Assembly: GCF_018863415.1 (NCBI RefSeq)
Contig: NZ_JAHKSN010000018.1
Coordinates: 1-64,000, forward strand
Source: Deinococcus aestuarii
GTDB lineage: Bacteria > Deinococcota > Deinococci > Deinococcales > Deinococcaceae
DNA: 64,000 nucleotides
Direction of reading: 5' to 3'
Under the pieces are notes generated by a model. That model saw only the letters and a program-made list of their open reading frames with translations. It had not been told where the DNA came from and made no database searches. The translations under genes and the position numbers were made by a program. The stretch's first letter is position 1, and each line of letters opens with the position of its first letter. Below are positions 8,763-18,234 of this stretch, piece by piece.

Positions 8763-8917
8763 GGGGGAGAAGCACCCGCGCTCACCTGGAATGACTTGCG
8801 TGTTGGCGACCAGAGGGGTAGGTCAGGGCTCAGGAACCAGGCGGTCTGTTGTTCACCAGGGTGGTCGACCGAGGCTGTAGCACGTCGTCCAGCAGAGTTT
8901 CAGCCTGTCCTGTACGC

Positions 8918-8931
8918 CATAATGCCCAGGC
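8918..8931 (+). promoter_or_regulatory. Probable -10 element, near-leaderless start of DUF3800 gene
   Basis: CATAAT at 8918-8923 lies eight bases before the ATG at 8932, and the intervening bases contain no Shine-Dalgarno. This is the spacing expected when transcription begins at or within a base or two of the start codon, a common arrangement in Deinococcus. No good -35 box was found. Confidence 0.4.
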
Positions 8932-9855
8932 ATGCTGTTTTTCGTCGACGAGAGCGGAACCGATCACAAGCAGGCCCCGTACGAGGTCCTGGCCGGCATC
9001 AGCGTCCGCCCCCGCGACGCCTGGCCGCTGATCCTCGCCATCCGGAACGCCCAGACACGCTTCTTCGGCGTCCCGCTCGCCGAGGTTCTCGCAGAATTCA
9101 AGGGCAGCCAGCTGCTCAAGACCAAGACCTTCCGCCTGGCCCGGCAACTCGACCCCCTCGACGAGACCACCCGCCGCGATCAGGCCCGCTCCCTCCTCGA
9201 GAAGGGTCGGCGCTCCCGCGAGACGGGCGTGAGCGAGAACGTCACCCGCCTGGGGCTGACCGCCTACGCCCAGGCGAGCCTGGCCTACGCCGCCTTCGTC
9301 CTGGAGCAGTGTGCCCTGCACGGCGTCCAGGTCTTCGCCAGCGTCGTGGAGGTGGACGCACCCCAGCCGCAGGGCCGGATGCTGCGCAAGGACTTCACGT
9401 ACCTGTTCGAGCGCTTCTACTACAGCCTCGAGGCAGGGGAGGGGCATGAGCACGGCATCGTCGTGTTCGACGAGCTCGACCGGACCCAGTCGCACCGGCT
9501 CAGCCGCCAGATGCGGGCGTACTTTCAGGACACGACCAAGGGACGGCGGCGCGCGACCCGCATCCTCCCCGAGCCGTTCTGGGTGCACTCGGACCTCACG
9601 ACGCTGGTGCAGGTGGCCGACCTCGTGGCCTACAGCCTCAACTGGGGATGGCGGCTCAGGGACCGGATGACCAAGCCCGTGCGCGAGGACCTCGTTCCTT
9701 ACGGTCTCGCCGCCGCCGAGCTGCAGTTTCGCGGACAGCGTTTCGACGCGCAGCAACAGCGGGTCCTGCCTGTGTTCGGCATCTGCCATATCCGTGATCT
9801 GCGCCCGCTGATCGAACGGACACCATCCAGCGAGGTCACCTTCCCCGAGGAATAA
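8932..9855 (+). CDS. DUF3800 domain protein (putative nuclease)
   Basis: Predicted 307-residue DUF3800 protein. The family hallmark is at the very start, LFFVDESGTD, with later acidic positions in HGIVVFDELD and the C-terminal VQVADLVAYSLNWG; these are thought to form an RNase H-like active site. Members are common in defence islands, where they may act on nucleic acid, but no activity is established for this branch. The ATG at 8932 follows a -10 box by eight bases. The gene lies 162 bases before the STAND NTPase at 10018 on the same strand, and a two-gene system with that NTPase is plausible. Confidence 0.8.
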   Translation: MLFFVDESGTDHKQAPYEVLAGISVRPRDAWPLILAIRNAQTRFFGVPLAEVLAEFKGSQLLKTKTFRLARQLDPLDETTRRDQARSLLEKGRRSRETGVSENVTRLGLTAYAQASLAYAAFVLEQCALHGVQVFASVVEVDAPQPQGRMLRKDFTYLFERFYYSLEAGEGHEHGIVVFDELDRTQSHRLSRQMRAYFQDTTKGRRRATRILPEPFWVHSDLTTLVQVADLVAYSLNWGWRLRDRMTKPVREDLVPYGLAAAELQFRGQRFDAQQQRVLPVFGICHIRDLRPLIERTPSSEVTFPEE

Positions 9856-10017
9856 AAAGAAAAAAGGCAATGCCTTGCAGCAGAGCCTCCGAAGGAAAGA
9901 TACCATTGATCGGTACTCTCGTCAAGCTTGTCGAGTCCCCGTTTGTGCTTTTGTCCCTTTTTTCTCGAGCCCTTCTTTGGGCCGAGACGGGCTGCGCTAC
10001 CATCGGTGCTGTTCCCC

Positions 10018-13000
10018 ATGCCCAGCCTTGCCGCTCCTGCTTCGCGCCGGGACTTCCCCTGGCTCCGGTACTGGTACGACTCTGAGTCCTCAGGCCAGCA
10101 GCCTCCCGCCGGGTTCTTATACGTCCCGCCGGAACGTTACGCCGCGTTCTACAGCAGCAGGGCGTACACCCTGCCCGAACTCGAGTCCCACCGCTGCACG
10201 CTGCTCCTGGGTGAGCCGGGCGCGGGCAAATCCCGGGCCCTCGCCGCCTACGCCGACAGCCGCCCGGGGACGCTGTGCCTGGACCTCAAGGAGTTCCGGG
10301 ACGCCGAGGCCGTCGCGAACGAGATCGAACGGTCGGCCGAGTTCACGCGCTGGCGTGAGGGCGGGGAACTGCACCTCGCGCTCGACAGCTTTGACGAGCT
10401 GCAGTTACGCGACCCCGGTCTGGCCGGCGGGTTGCTCCGCCACTTCCGGCGGTGGCTGGGCCACGTGCAGATCGGGGAGGCGGCCTGGGCTGACCTGTTG
10501 GCTCGTCACCCCGCTCATGCCGACGAACTCGCGCCGCTCGCCCGCCGGGGTGTGGAGGGGTGGGAGGTGCCTCTCCCCGACACCCGTCCTCCGGACGACG
10601 TCAAGGCGGAGGTGATGGCCCTCATGGGTGTGGGGCGCTGCACCCTGCGTCTGGCGTGCCGTCCCGGCGAGCTTCCGGAAACGCTGCGGCAGGGCCTGGG
10701 GGAGCTCTTCGCCCCCGTGGGTGGCGCACGGACGTTTCTCCTCGCCCCCCTGCGGTTTGAGGATGCGAGAGAGGCGGCCGAGCTCAGCGATTTGGATGGG
10801 GACCGATTCATGGTGGCGGTGGCGCGGCACGACGTGGAATTGCTCGCCGCGAACCCGGGAACGCTCGACATGCTCTTGGATGAGTTCGCGCGCTCGGCGA
10901 CCCTGCCCGAGAGCCAGAACGAGTTGTTCTCCCGGGCGTGCCTGCGGCTGTGCTCCGAGCCGGACGCCGACCGCGGTCGCGGGGCAACGTACAGCCCAGC
11001 CGAGCGCAGGGTGGCGGCCGGGCGGCTGGCCTTCCTGTCCGTGTTCGCGAACCTCGAAGTCGTCGCGCGGGGTGACGCCCCCAGCACCGCGCTTCCAGCC
11101 ACGTCGGCCCTGGGGGAGGACCAGGCGCACGGCCGGTCCCTCGACGTCGGACTCCCGCTGATCAGGTCGGCGCTCGAGGGAGGCGTGTTCGCGGGCGCCG
11201 GCGGAGGCCTGCACGTGTGGCGGCACCGACGGTACCGGGAGTATCTGGCCGCGTGGTACATGCACCACCGCAACCTTCCCCTCGCCCAGGTGCGGGCGTT
11301 GCTGCTGCATCCGGTCGACGGGCGGGTGGTGCCGCAGCTCGGCGAGGTCGCGTCGTTCCTGGCGAGTATGCGGGCCGACGTGCACGACCTGCTGGTCGAG
11401 GCCGACCCCGTCACGTTGCTGCGAAGCGACCTCGGCCTGCGTCGCCCCGAGGAGCGTGCCCGGGTGGCCGCGGCCCTGCTGGCGCATTTTGAGAGCGGGG
11501 ACCTGGTGCAGAGTGACCGCGGGCTCGGTGTTCACCTGCGCAAGCTCGCCCACCCGGAGCTGGCGGACCAGTTGCGCCTCTTCATCCAGGACCCGGCCCG
11601 CAACCGCGAGGTGCGCTGGTTTGCGCTCGACGTGGCAGGCGCGTGTGGGGTCCTGGCCCTCGTACCCGAGTTGCTGCACCTTGCGCTCAACCGCAGGGAG
11701 GACCACCACCTGCGGCAGGAGGCGGCGCGCGCCGTCGTCGAGGTGAACGACGAGGCAGGCGTGCGCGCCCTGCGCCCCCTGGCGCTCGCGCAGGGCGACG
11801 ACGACCCCGACGATCAGCTCAAGGGGATCGCGCTGCTGGCCCTGTGGCCGCGCTTCCTGAGTGCCGAAGAGTTGTTCGGCGTCCTCTCGCCGCCAAAGGT
11901 GCCCAACCTGCTGGGCAGCTACAAGGTGTTTTTAGGTGAGTTTGGCCGCGAGGAGGGGGAAGGGCCGAGGTTCGTGGCGGACCTGCGCGACGAGGACGTG
12001 CCGCGTGCCCTGGCCTGGGCGCGAACGCACACGGGGGGGCGATGGTCGCTCGACGCGGCGGCACAGGCGGCGGACGCCGTGATGTCCCGGGCATCACGTC
12101 TGCTCGACCGCGACGACGTGGCGCACCCGTTCGTGGACAATGTGCTGGCGCGCTGGGTGCGGCACACCCCGGGGGTGGGAGCGTCGGTGCCGGCGCTCGA
12201 GACCCAGTTTGTGAAGGACCTGGAGGCGGATGCACCCACCCGCCGACGTCTGCTCGCATTGCTGCTCGAGCGCTCGGAGGAGGCTCAGCTCGACCATTGG
12301 AGCTGGCGGGCCTCCAGCCGCGAGTACGCCCGCCCCGAGGACATGGCCTGGCTCGTGGAGTTCGCCCGTCAGGCTCCTCGCCCCCAGGCGCGAGCGGCTC
12401 TCAAAATCGCTGCCCGGCTCCTTGACTGGAACGACGCAGAGGCGCGTGACCGCTGGCGGGCACTGGGGCGGGAGTGGGAACTCGCCCGCGAGGTTCTCGA
12501 CGTCGATGCGTGGGAGGCCCGCGCGTTGGATGACGAGGTGGAACCCGAGCCGCCGGAACCCCAGGCGCCCACGCCCCCTCCGGTCGAGGAATTCGTGCGT
12601 GCCGCCGAGGCCCGGTTGGGGCCTGGTACGTGGTTCGCGCTGCTTCACCGGCTGCGGGAGTCCGGAGGGCCGAGCCGGCCCTTTGACCTCGATGTCCTCC
12701 AGGCGCCGGCATGGGGTGAAGCGGATGACGCCCTGCGCGGGCGGGTGTTGCGCCTCGCCGCACGGTTCCTGCATGAGCAGGACGCCCCACCACTCAAGCG
12801 CCTGGTGCGGACCACCAAGGTCCTGGGGGACTTCGCCGCGGTGGGGGCGGTGCACCTGATCAACCTGGGCGCGCACGGCGAGATGACGGACGAGCTGTGG
12901 GCGAAGTGGGCGGGCGTCGTGCTCACGTTCCCGGCCGGAAGCGACGGGCCCGAGAGCGCTGCGCACCAGCCTTTGATTGAGCAGGCGTACCAGGCTGCAC

Positions 13001-14340
13001 CCGAGGCGACGCTGCGTGCCGCCCTGATGGAGGCGCGGGCGGAGGACGGGGCCTTCGGCACGGTGTTCGTGACGCGCAAGCTCCGCGCCGTGTGGGACGA
13101 CCGCCTCGACGAGGGGTTCTCAGCCCTGCTGGGTGGCCGGCGCCTTGACCGGGCCTGGGGGAGTGTGCTGTACGAGCTGCTGGAAAGGGGCAGCGTCCGG
13201 GCGCAACGGGTCGCGAGGAGGTACGCGCGCCTAGAGGACTCGGCCGCGCCGCGGGCCGTCGCCGCCATGCAAGCCCTCCTCGCGTTTGATTTCGAGCGCG
13301 CCTGGCCTGCTTTCTGGAATTCAGTGCAGCGCCGCCCGGCGTTTGCGGAGGCCGCCCTGACCGCGTATGTGAACCTGCGCCACGGCTCCGGACTGGCCGC
13401 CCGTCTGAACGAGGCGCAGGCGGCCGACCTGTTTCTCTGGCTCGCGGACCACGTTCCTCACGCGCAGGACTCCGAGCCCCTGGAGGCGGACTACACGTCC
13501 GGCCTGCGCGACGGCCTGGTGAGGTTGCGTGAAGAACTGCTGCGCAACCTCCAGGCGCGCGGCTCGCGGGCTGCCTGCGACGCCCTCGCCCGAGTCCGGG
13601 GCGCTCGGCCCGACCTCGCGTGGTTGAAGTGGACGCACCTCGAGGCCCTCGCCGAGTGGCGCCGCCGCACCTGGGTGTGGAGCACGCCCGAGGTGCTCCT
13701 TGACCTTGTCGCACGGGCGGAGCGCCGTCTGGTACGCAGCGACGACGAACTGCTCGAGGTCGTGCTGGAGTCGCTCGAACGGCTGGAGCATGGGCTCGTG
13801 AGGCAGGAGACGCCGCTCGCGGAATTTCTGTGGAACACCTGGGTGGACGAGCAGGACGACGAGCGGTGGAAGCCAAAGGACGAGGAAGCCCTGTCCAATT
13901 GGGTCAAGCACCACCTGCAAGAAGACCTGGGCGGGCGCGGGATCGTCGTGGGGCGCGAGGTCGAGGTGCGGCGTGGGCAGTTCACGGACGTCCATGTGAC
14001 CGCCCTGCGCCCCACGCGCGCGGGCGAGGTGGGCGATCCCGTCAAGGTCATCGTGGAGGTCAAGGGCTACTGGTACTCGACCCTGGTGGAAAACCTCCGC
14101 ACCCAGCTGGCCGAGGGGTACCTGGGGGACGGCGAGGTGAGCCGCGGTGTCTACCTCGTGGGGTGGTACAACAGCCCGCTGTGGCACGACCGGCCGCGGA
14201 AAACATGGATGGCCGAGAAGCTGCGGCGCGACCTCGACGACCGGGCGGCCGCCGCGTCGGTCGAGGGGCGCCGGGTGGTGGCCCGATTGATCGACGTGCG
14301 CCCGCCTATCCCCTCCACCGGGCGCCGCCGGAAGGCCTGA
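10018..14340 (+). CDS. STAND/NACHT-like NTPase with C-terminal nuclease domain
   Basis: A 1440-residue predicted signal-transduction NTPase. Walker A is GEPGAGKS (residues 65-72) and Walker B is LHLALDSFDEL (118-128). A sensor arginine-like LACRPGELPE and a winged-helix region (HVWRHRRYREYLAAWYMHH) follow. The middle 800 residues are Ala/Leu/Arg-rich helical repeats of the HEAT or TPR kind, which in this class usually sense the trigger. Near the C-terminus TDVHV (about 1324) and VIVEVKGYW (about 1347) form a D...ExK nuclease site. The effector is thus at the C-terminus, the reverse of the two neighbouring STAND proteins. The ATG at 10018 was chosen because the longer frame starts at a TTG in non-coding-like sequence. 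It ends three bases from the end of the converging Mrr-STAND gene. Confidence 0.8.
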   Translation: MPSLAAPASRRDFPWLRYWYDSESSGQQPPAGFLYVPPERYAAFYSSRAYTLPELESHRCTLLLGEPGAGKSRALAAYADSRPGTLCLDLKEFRDAEAVANEIERSAEFTRWREGGELHLALDSFDELQLRDPGLAGGLLRHFRRWLGHVQIGEAAWADLLARHPAHADELAPLARRGVEGWEVPLPDTRPPDDVKAEVMALMGVGRCTLRLACRPGELPETLRQGLGELFAPVGGARTFLLAPLRFEDAREAAELSDLDGDRFMVAVARHDVELLAANPGTLDMLLDEFARSATLPESQNELFSRACLRLCSEPDADRGRGATYSPAERRVAAGRLAFLSVFANLEVVARGDAPSTALPATSALGEDQAHGRSLDVGLPLIRSALEGGVFAGAGGGLHVWRHRRYREYLAAWYMHHRNLPLAQVRALLLHPVDGRVVPQLGEVASFLASMRADVHDLLVEADPVTLLRSDLGLRRPEERARVAAALLAHFESGDLVQSDRGLGVHLRKLAHPELADQLRLFIQDPARNREVRWFALDVAGACGVLALVPELLHLALNRREDHHLRQEAARAVVEVNDEAGVRALRPLALAQGDDDPDDQLKGIALLALWPRFLSAEELFGVLSPPKVPNLLGSYKVFLGEFGREEGEGPRFVADLRDEDVPRALAWARTHTGGRWSLDAAAQAADAVMSRASRLLDRDDVAHPFVDNVLARWVRHTPGVGASVPALETQFVKDLEADAPTRRRLLALLLERSEEAQLDHWSWRASSREYARPEDMAWLVEFARQAPRPQARAALKIAARLLDWNDAEARDRWRALGREWELAREVLDVDAWEARALDDEVEPEPPEPQAPTPPPVEEFVRAAEARLGPGTWFALLHRLRESGGPSRPFDLDVLQAPAWGEADDALRGRVLRLAARFLHEQDAPPLKRLVRTTKVLGDFAAVGAVHLINLGAHGEMTDELWAKWAGVVLTFPAGSDGPESAAHQPLIEQAYQAAPEATLRAALMEARAEDGAFGTVFVTRKLRAVWDDRLDEGFSALLGGRRLDRAWGSVLYELLERGSVRAQRVARRYARLEDSAAPRAVAAMQALLAFDFERAWPAFWNSVQRRPAFAEAALTAYVNLRHGSGLAARLNEAQAADLFLWLADHVPHAQDSEPLEADYTSGLRDGLVRLREELLRNLQARGSRAACDALARVRGARPDLAWLKWTHLEALAEWRRRTWVWSTPEVLLDLVARAERRLVRSDDELLEVVLESLERLEHGLVRQETPLAEFLWNTWVDEQDDERWKPKDEEALSNWVKHHLQEDLGGRGIVVGREVEVRRGQFTDVHVTALRPTRAGEVGDPVKVIVEVKGYWYSTLVENLRTQLAEGYLGDGEVSRGVYLVGWYNSPLWHDRPRKTWMAEKLRRDLDDRAAAASVEGRRVVARLIDVRPPIPSTGRRRKA

Positions 14341-14343
14341 CCT

Positions 14344-17300
14344 CTACTCGCCGCGCAACTCCGCCTCGGCGACCTCTTCGTGCGAACGCTCGATGTTGTG
14401 TCTTGCCCGACGCGCGAGGTCATCGTAGAACCGCCACGCGAGGCTACCGGGCCGGGCTGCCTCACGTGCCGCCGCCGCGCGCCGTTGCAGGTCGATGTCC
14501 TGCGGAAACGGCTCGCCGTAGGGGCCGTGCCGCTCCCCGAACAGGGCGGCGTGATGCAGGGCGGAACTCATGCGGCCCAGGGCGGCCTCGCCCAGGAGCT
14601 GTGCCGCCTCCAGTGCCTGGGCCACGAACCCGGGGAAGGCCAGTGCCAGGTCCTCCGGCATGTGCTCGAGGACAGCCTCCAGCGCTTCCAACCGCTCCTC
14701 GTTGAGGTCGCTCAGCCACTCGGCGATGGTGTTCACGCCGAGGTCGGGGTCGAGCGCGGCGAGCTCTGCGTAGACCTCAGCGCGGCTCCGGCGCGTCGCC
14801 CATCCCCCGGCGAGCGTGGCGTCTCTTGCGGTGCGGAGCCAGCGGCCCAACTCCGGATGTCCGGCCAGGGGTGTGAGGGCTTCGCATAGCCCGCCGAACG
14901 GCACGGCGTCCACTTCACCGCCATTGGCCAGGTCCGCACGGTTGAACAGGCTGGTGACCAGGGCCTGGGGCACCACCCAGGCGGTGGCAGCAAGGGCGCT
15001 CTGTACGACGTGATCCTCCCAAGATGGCAGGACCGTCAGGCGTTCGAGGAGCGCGTGGTGGTCTGCTTCAGAGAGCGTGTGGAACGGTACACCGTGCTCG
15101 TCATCGAACAGCGAGGCGAAGTGCGCACCGAGGTTCGCGTCCCTCCCGATCGGGAGGGACCACGCGAGTGCGAGCGCGTCGCCCGCACGCGTTCTCGCCA
15201 GGGCCCGTAAGGCGTCGACGGCCTGAAAGCGCACGGACGCGGCTGGGTGGGTCACCAATGCTTCCAGGGCCTTGAAGTCCCCCGCCGACCACGCCTTGTC
15301 CTGGGTGTACCAAGCGTAGGCGTGGGCCACCCCGGCGGCCTGCACGGCCGTGCCCTGCCGAGCGAAGCGGATGGCTGCCGTGGAGGTGCGTGCATTCCCC
15401 TCAGCCCACGAGGCACCGAGCAGCGAGCCCAACCCCGGATTCAGCACGCTGTCCGGTCGGCTGAACAACACATCGAGCCACGCCAGGCCCCCGCGAGGGT
15501 CGAGTCGCGCCAACTGTTCCAGAAGCGCACTGGGCTCTGGATCCTCGCCTGCCCGGGTCAAATTGGTGACGACGTGCTCAAGCGCCACAACCATGTCCTC
15601 CACCGACCCGTGGCGCGCCAGCAGCGCTTTCGCCACCTCCGTCCGTTGCCGAGTGGCACGTTGGCTGCGTTCCTTCCAAGATTCACGCCCCTGTTCCCCA
15701 GGCGGCGGGTACTCGCGCACGGCATACGAGCGCAACAACGCCCGCACCAGGTGCACATCCTCGTCCTCGTGCAGCTCCTCCAAGAGCGCATTCGCACGGT
15801 CACGCACCGTCGCCTGCTTGGCAAACCGGCGGGTGTGTGTCAGCAACTCTCGCAGCCGCACGTGTTCGATCGGCGACGCCCGCCGGGTGAGGTGCGCGAG
15901 ACGGTCGAGCGCACGAACCTGCTGGCGTTCCCAGGCTTCACGGACGTCGCTGGACACTTTGCCGCCATATGCCATCTGGGCACCTCCCAATGCACGTTTA
16001 ACGCTTGCGAGGACCCGCAGCCGTGTTCGGTCCGGTGCCGACTCCGCGGCGCGCGTGGCGAGGTCCAGCACACGCTCGCGCAAAGGTGCCGCGGCATCCG
16101 GCACCACGAAGAAGGTCCGGACATGAAAGTAACCGGCTGCTGCTTCGTGTTCGCGCACGCCCGTTTCGAGCAGCCTGTCCGTCACGTCGAGTGGGGAGTG
16201 CGCGTGATTGTGTGTACCGGGCTCAGCGAAGATGGGCGCGAAAGCGTCGAGCACGGCGGCATTAAAAGCCAGGGGTTTTTGGGCCGAGAGCCCGATCAGG
16301 TCTTGCAGAACGCGGACAGGATGGTCCGGGTGGACATTCAGGGCGCGGCCGTCCCCACAGCCGAGGCGCCAGAGCAAGGGGATGACGTGTGGAACATAGG
16401 TGCGGTGCAGCGCCACGTCCCTGAGCATGGACGCTATAGCCGAGCGCAGCGCAACAGACAGGCCCACTTCGGACCCGTCAGCCAACAGCTCGGGGTGAAG
16501 CGTCAAGGTCAGTTCGACCAGTTCGAGAATGCGCTCCGGCTGCACTGCGGCGGCCGGCCGCAGGGCTTGCAGGAGTTGGTATCGTCCCCAAGGGAGCCTT
16601 GAGGAGAGGTCGGCCCGAATTTGCACCCACACGTCCGCCAGCAGGTCGGTAGACTCGCCCACCGATTCACCGATCCTCCAGTCGAGTTCTGCGAGGTTAC
16701 GGATGATCGTGTCGGGCACGAGCGGAGCGAGGGCATCGAAGGCGCGGCGTGCGAAGCCGGTCGGCCGCCCCGCCTGCCAGCAGGCCTCGGCGAGGAGATG
16801 GTCGCTCAGGACGTCGGGCGTGATCTTGACGAGGCGCCCCCGCCGCAGTAGAACCCCGTGCTCCTCCAGCGTGTCCAGGGCGCGTGCGATCTCCTCGGGC
16901 GTGAGGTCGCACAAGCGGGCGCCCGCCTCGAGCAGGGCAGGGTCCGTTCGTGTCAGGGGGCTGGCGGCCGCGACAAAGGCGAGCACGCGCCGGCAGGTGG
17001 CCGGGTCAAGGTGCGCCGTGACCTCCCCCTGCAACACGTCGAAGAAGCGGCTGTACACGACGGCGCGGAAGTCCTCGTGCCGTTCCAGTCGGGCGGGGTG
17101 CACGTCGCCGCGGGCGAGCAGCTGACCCCCGATGACGAGGGCGAGCGGGCTGCCCCCCGTCGCGGCTACCAGGTGCGGCGCGAGGTGTGCGGCGGACGGG
17201 CCCAGCGCCTGCCGGGCCAGGGCGGACAGGTCGGCGCCTGACAGGCGCTGCAGGCTCAGCACGTGCACCTCACCTCCCTCGAAGCCGACCCGGTGCGCGA

Positions 17301-18222
17301 GCGCGAGCAGCCTCTCCTCGGCGTGTGGCCGCGCCGCGAAGACCACGAGGGTGTCCGGTTGTCGTCGGCGCGCGAAGGCGAGCAGACCCTCCAGATCGTC
17401 GCGGGCGTGCGCGTCGTCTACCACCAGCACGAGGGGAAGTCCCTCGAAGTCGGTGAGCGCGTCGAGGTCGAGGGGCGCGCGTTCGAGCAGGAAGCGCACC
17501 GTCACGCCGGCTGCGCGGCGCCGCAGCCGGTCGCTGAACGCGCGCAGCAGTCTCGACTTGCCGAGGCCGCCTCCCGCCGACATGAGTACGAGCCGCGCGC
17601 CCGGTTTGGCTGCCTGGTCCTGCAACGCGCGGAGATCGGCGTCACGCCCGACGAGGGTCCAGTCGTGCCGGAACAGGCGGCCCGGGCGCACGAACGGCCC
17701 GAAAAACGTCTCGGCCGGAACGAAGGGGCTGGGAGCGTCGAGCTGCAGGAAGGCGCGGCGCCACTCCCGCCCGAAGTGCGTTTGCACCAGCTGCCGCGCC
17801 GGGTCCGGCGGGAGGCAGCGCACCTCGCGGGCCACGTCATCCGCGTCCCAAATCGTCCAGCCGGGTGCGTTCTCGAGAACGCGCCGGGGGGTGGCGGTGG
17901 CGACGCTCGCCAGCAGCAGCATGTGCTCGTCGGCGGGGTACCGGGCCTCCTGAAGGGTTCGCTCGGCGTCGCTCCGGGTGAACCTGCGCCACCGTCGGCA
18001 CTGGATCACCCGGCGACGCCCCCCGGCGAGGTCCGCGATGAGGTCGATGCCGTCCTGCTTGTCACCGGAAACACCCAAACGGGCGCAGCGCTGCACACCG
18101 GGCTGGAGTCGGATCAGGTCGGCGCAGAAGCTCTCGAATTCGGAGGGAGCCAGGTCGCCAAGGGGCAACAGGGGAGGTGCGGTCGTGAGCGGGGGCGTCC
18201 GCTTCGCGAAACGCGTCGGCAT
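14344..18222 (-). CDS. STAND NTPase with N-terminal Mrr-like domain
   Basis: A 1292-residue protein. The N-terminus resembles Mrr/restriction endonuclease domains: SEFESFCADLIR (about 27-38), GDKQDGIDLIAD (53-64) and RRVIQCRRW (70-78). In the family the last motif is normally QxK, so arginine replaces the catalytic lysine here and cleavage may be lost or altered. The NTPase follows with Walker A SAGGGLGKSRL (215-225) and Walker B LPLVLVVDDAH (262-272), then about 900 residues of helical repeats. This order, nuclease then STAND then repeats, matches Avs-type antiphage proteins. ATG 18222 is only 12 bases from the left end of an IS701-family element, which separates it from the SecB-like gene on the same strand; before that insertion the two were probably co-transcribed. 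A GTG at 18237 is an alternative start. Confidence 0.75.
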   Translation of the reverse strand: MPTRFAKRTPPLTTAPPLLPLGDLAPSEFESFCADLIRLQPGVQRCARLGVSGDKQDGIDLIADLAGGRRRVIQCRRWRRFTRSDAERTLQEARYPADEHMLLLASVATATPRRVLENAPGWTIWDADDVAREVRCLPPDPARQLVQTHFGREWRRAFLQLDAPSPFVPAETFFGPFVRPGRLFRHDWTLVGRDADLRALQDQAAKPGARLVLMSAGGGLGKSRLLRAFSDRLRRRAAGVTVRFLLERAPLDLDALTDFEGLPLVLVVDDAHARDDLEGLLAFARRRQPDTLVVFAARPHAEERLLALAHRVGFEGGEVHVLSLQRLSGADLSALARQALGPSAAHLAPHLVAATGGSPLALVIGGQLLARGDVHPARLERHEDFRAVVYSRFFDVLQGEVTAHLDPATCRRVLAFVAAASPLTRTDPALLEAGARLCDLTPEEIARALDTLEEHGVLLRRGRLVKITPDVLSDHLLAEACWQAGRPTGFARRAFDALAPLVPDTIIRNLAELDWRIGESVGESTDLLADVWVQIRADLSSRLPWGRYQLLQALRPAAAVQPERILELVELTLTLHPELLADGSEVGLSVALRSAIASMLRDVALHRTYVPHVIPLLWRLGCGDGRALNVHPDHPVRVLQDLIGLSAQKPLAFNAAVLDAFAPIFAEPGTHNHAHSPLDVTDRLLETGVREHEAAAGYFHVRTFFVVPDAAAPLRERVLDLATRAAESAPDRTRLRVLASVKRALGGAQMAYGGKVSSDVREAWERQQVRALDRLAHLTRRASPIEHVRLRELLTHTRRFAKQATVRDRANALLEELHEDEDVHLVRALLRSYAVREYPPPGEQGRESWKERSQRATRQRTEVAKALLARHGSVEDMVVALEHVVTNLTRAGEDPEPSALLEQLARLDPRGGLAWLDVLFSRPDSVLNPGLGSLLGASWAEGNARTSTAAIRFARQGTAVQAAGVAHAYAWYTQDKAWSAGDFKALEALVTHPAASVRFQAVDALRALARTRAGDALALAWSLPIGRDANLGAHFASLFDDEHGVPFHTLSEADHHALLERLTVLPSWEDHVVQSALAATAWVVPQALVTSLFNRADLANGGEVDAVPFGGLCEALTPLAGHPELGRWLRTARDATLAGGWATRRSRAEVYAELAALDPDLGVNTIAEWLSDLNEERLEALEAVLEHMPEDLALAFPGFVAQALEAAQLLGEAALGRMSSALHHAALFGERHGPYGEPFPQDIDLQRRAAAAREAARPGSLAWRFYDDLARRARHNIERSHEEVAEAELRGE

Positions 18223-18234
18223 GGCCCATTCTAG

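Noticed and set aside
9928..10017. TTG start for the STAND gene at 10018
   Set aside because: The 30 extra residues are Phe/Cys/Pro-rich noise without a ribosome site.
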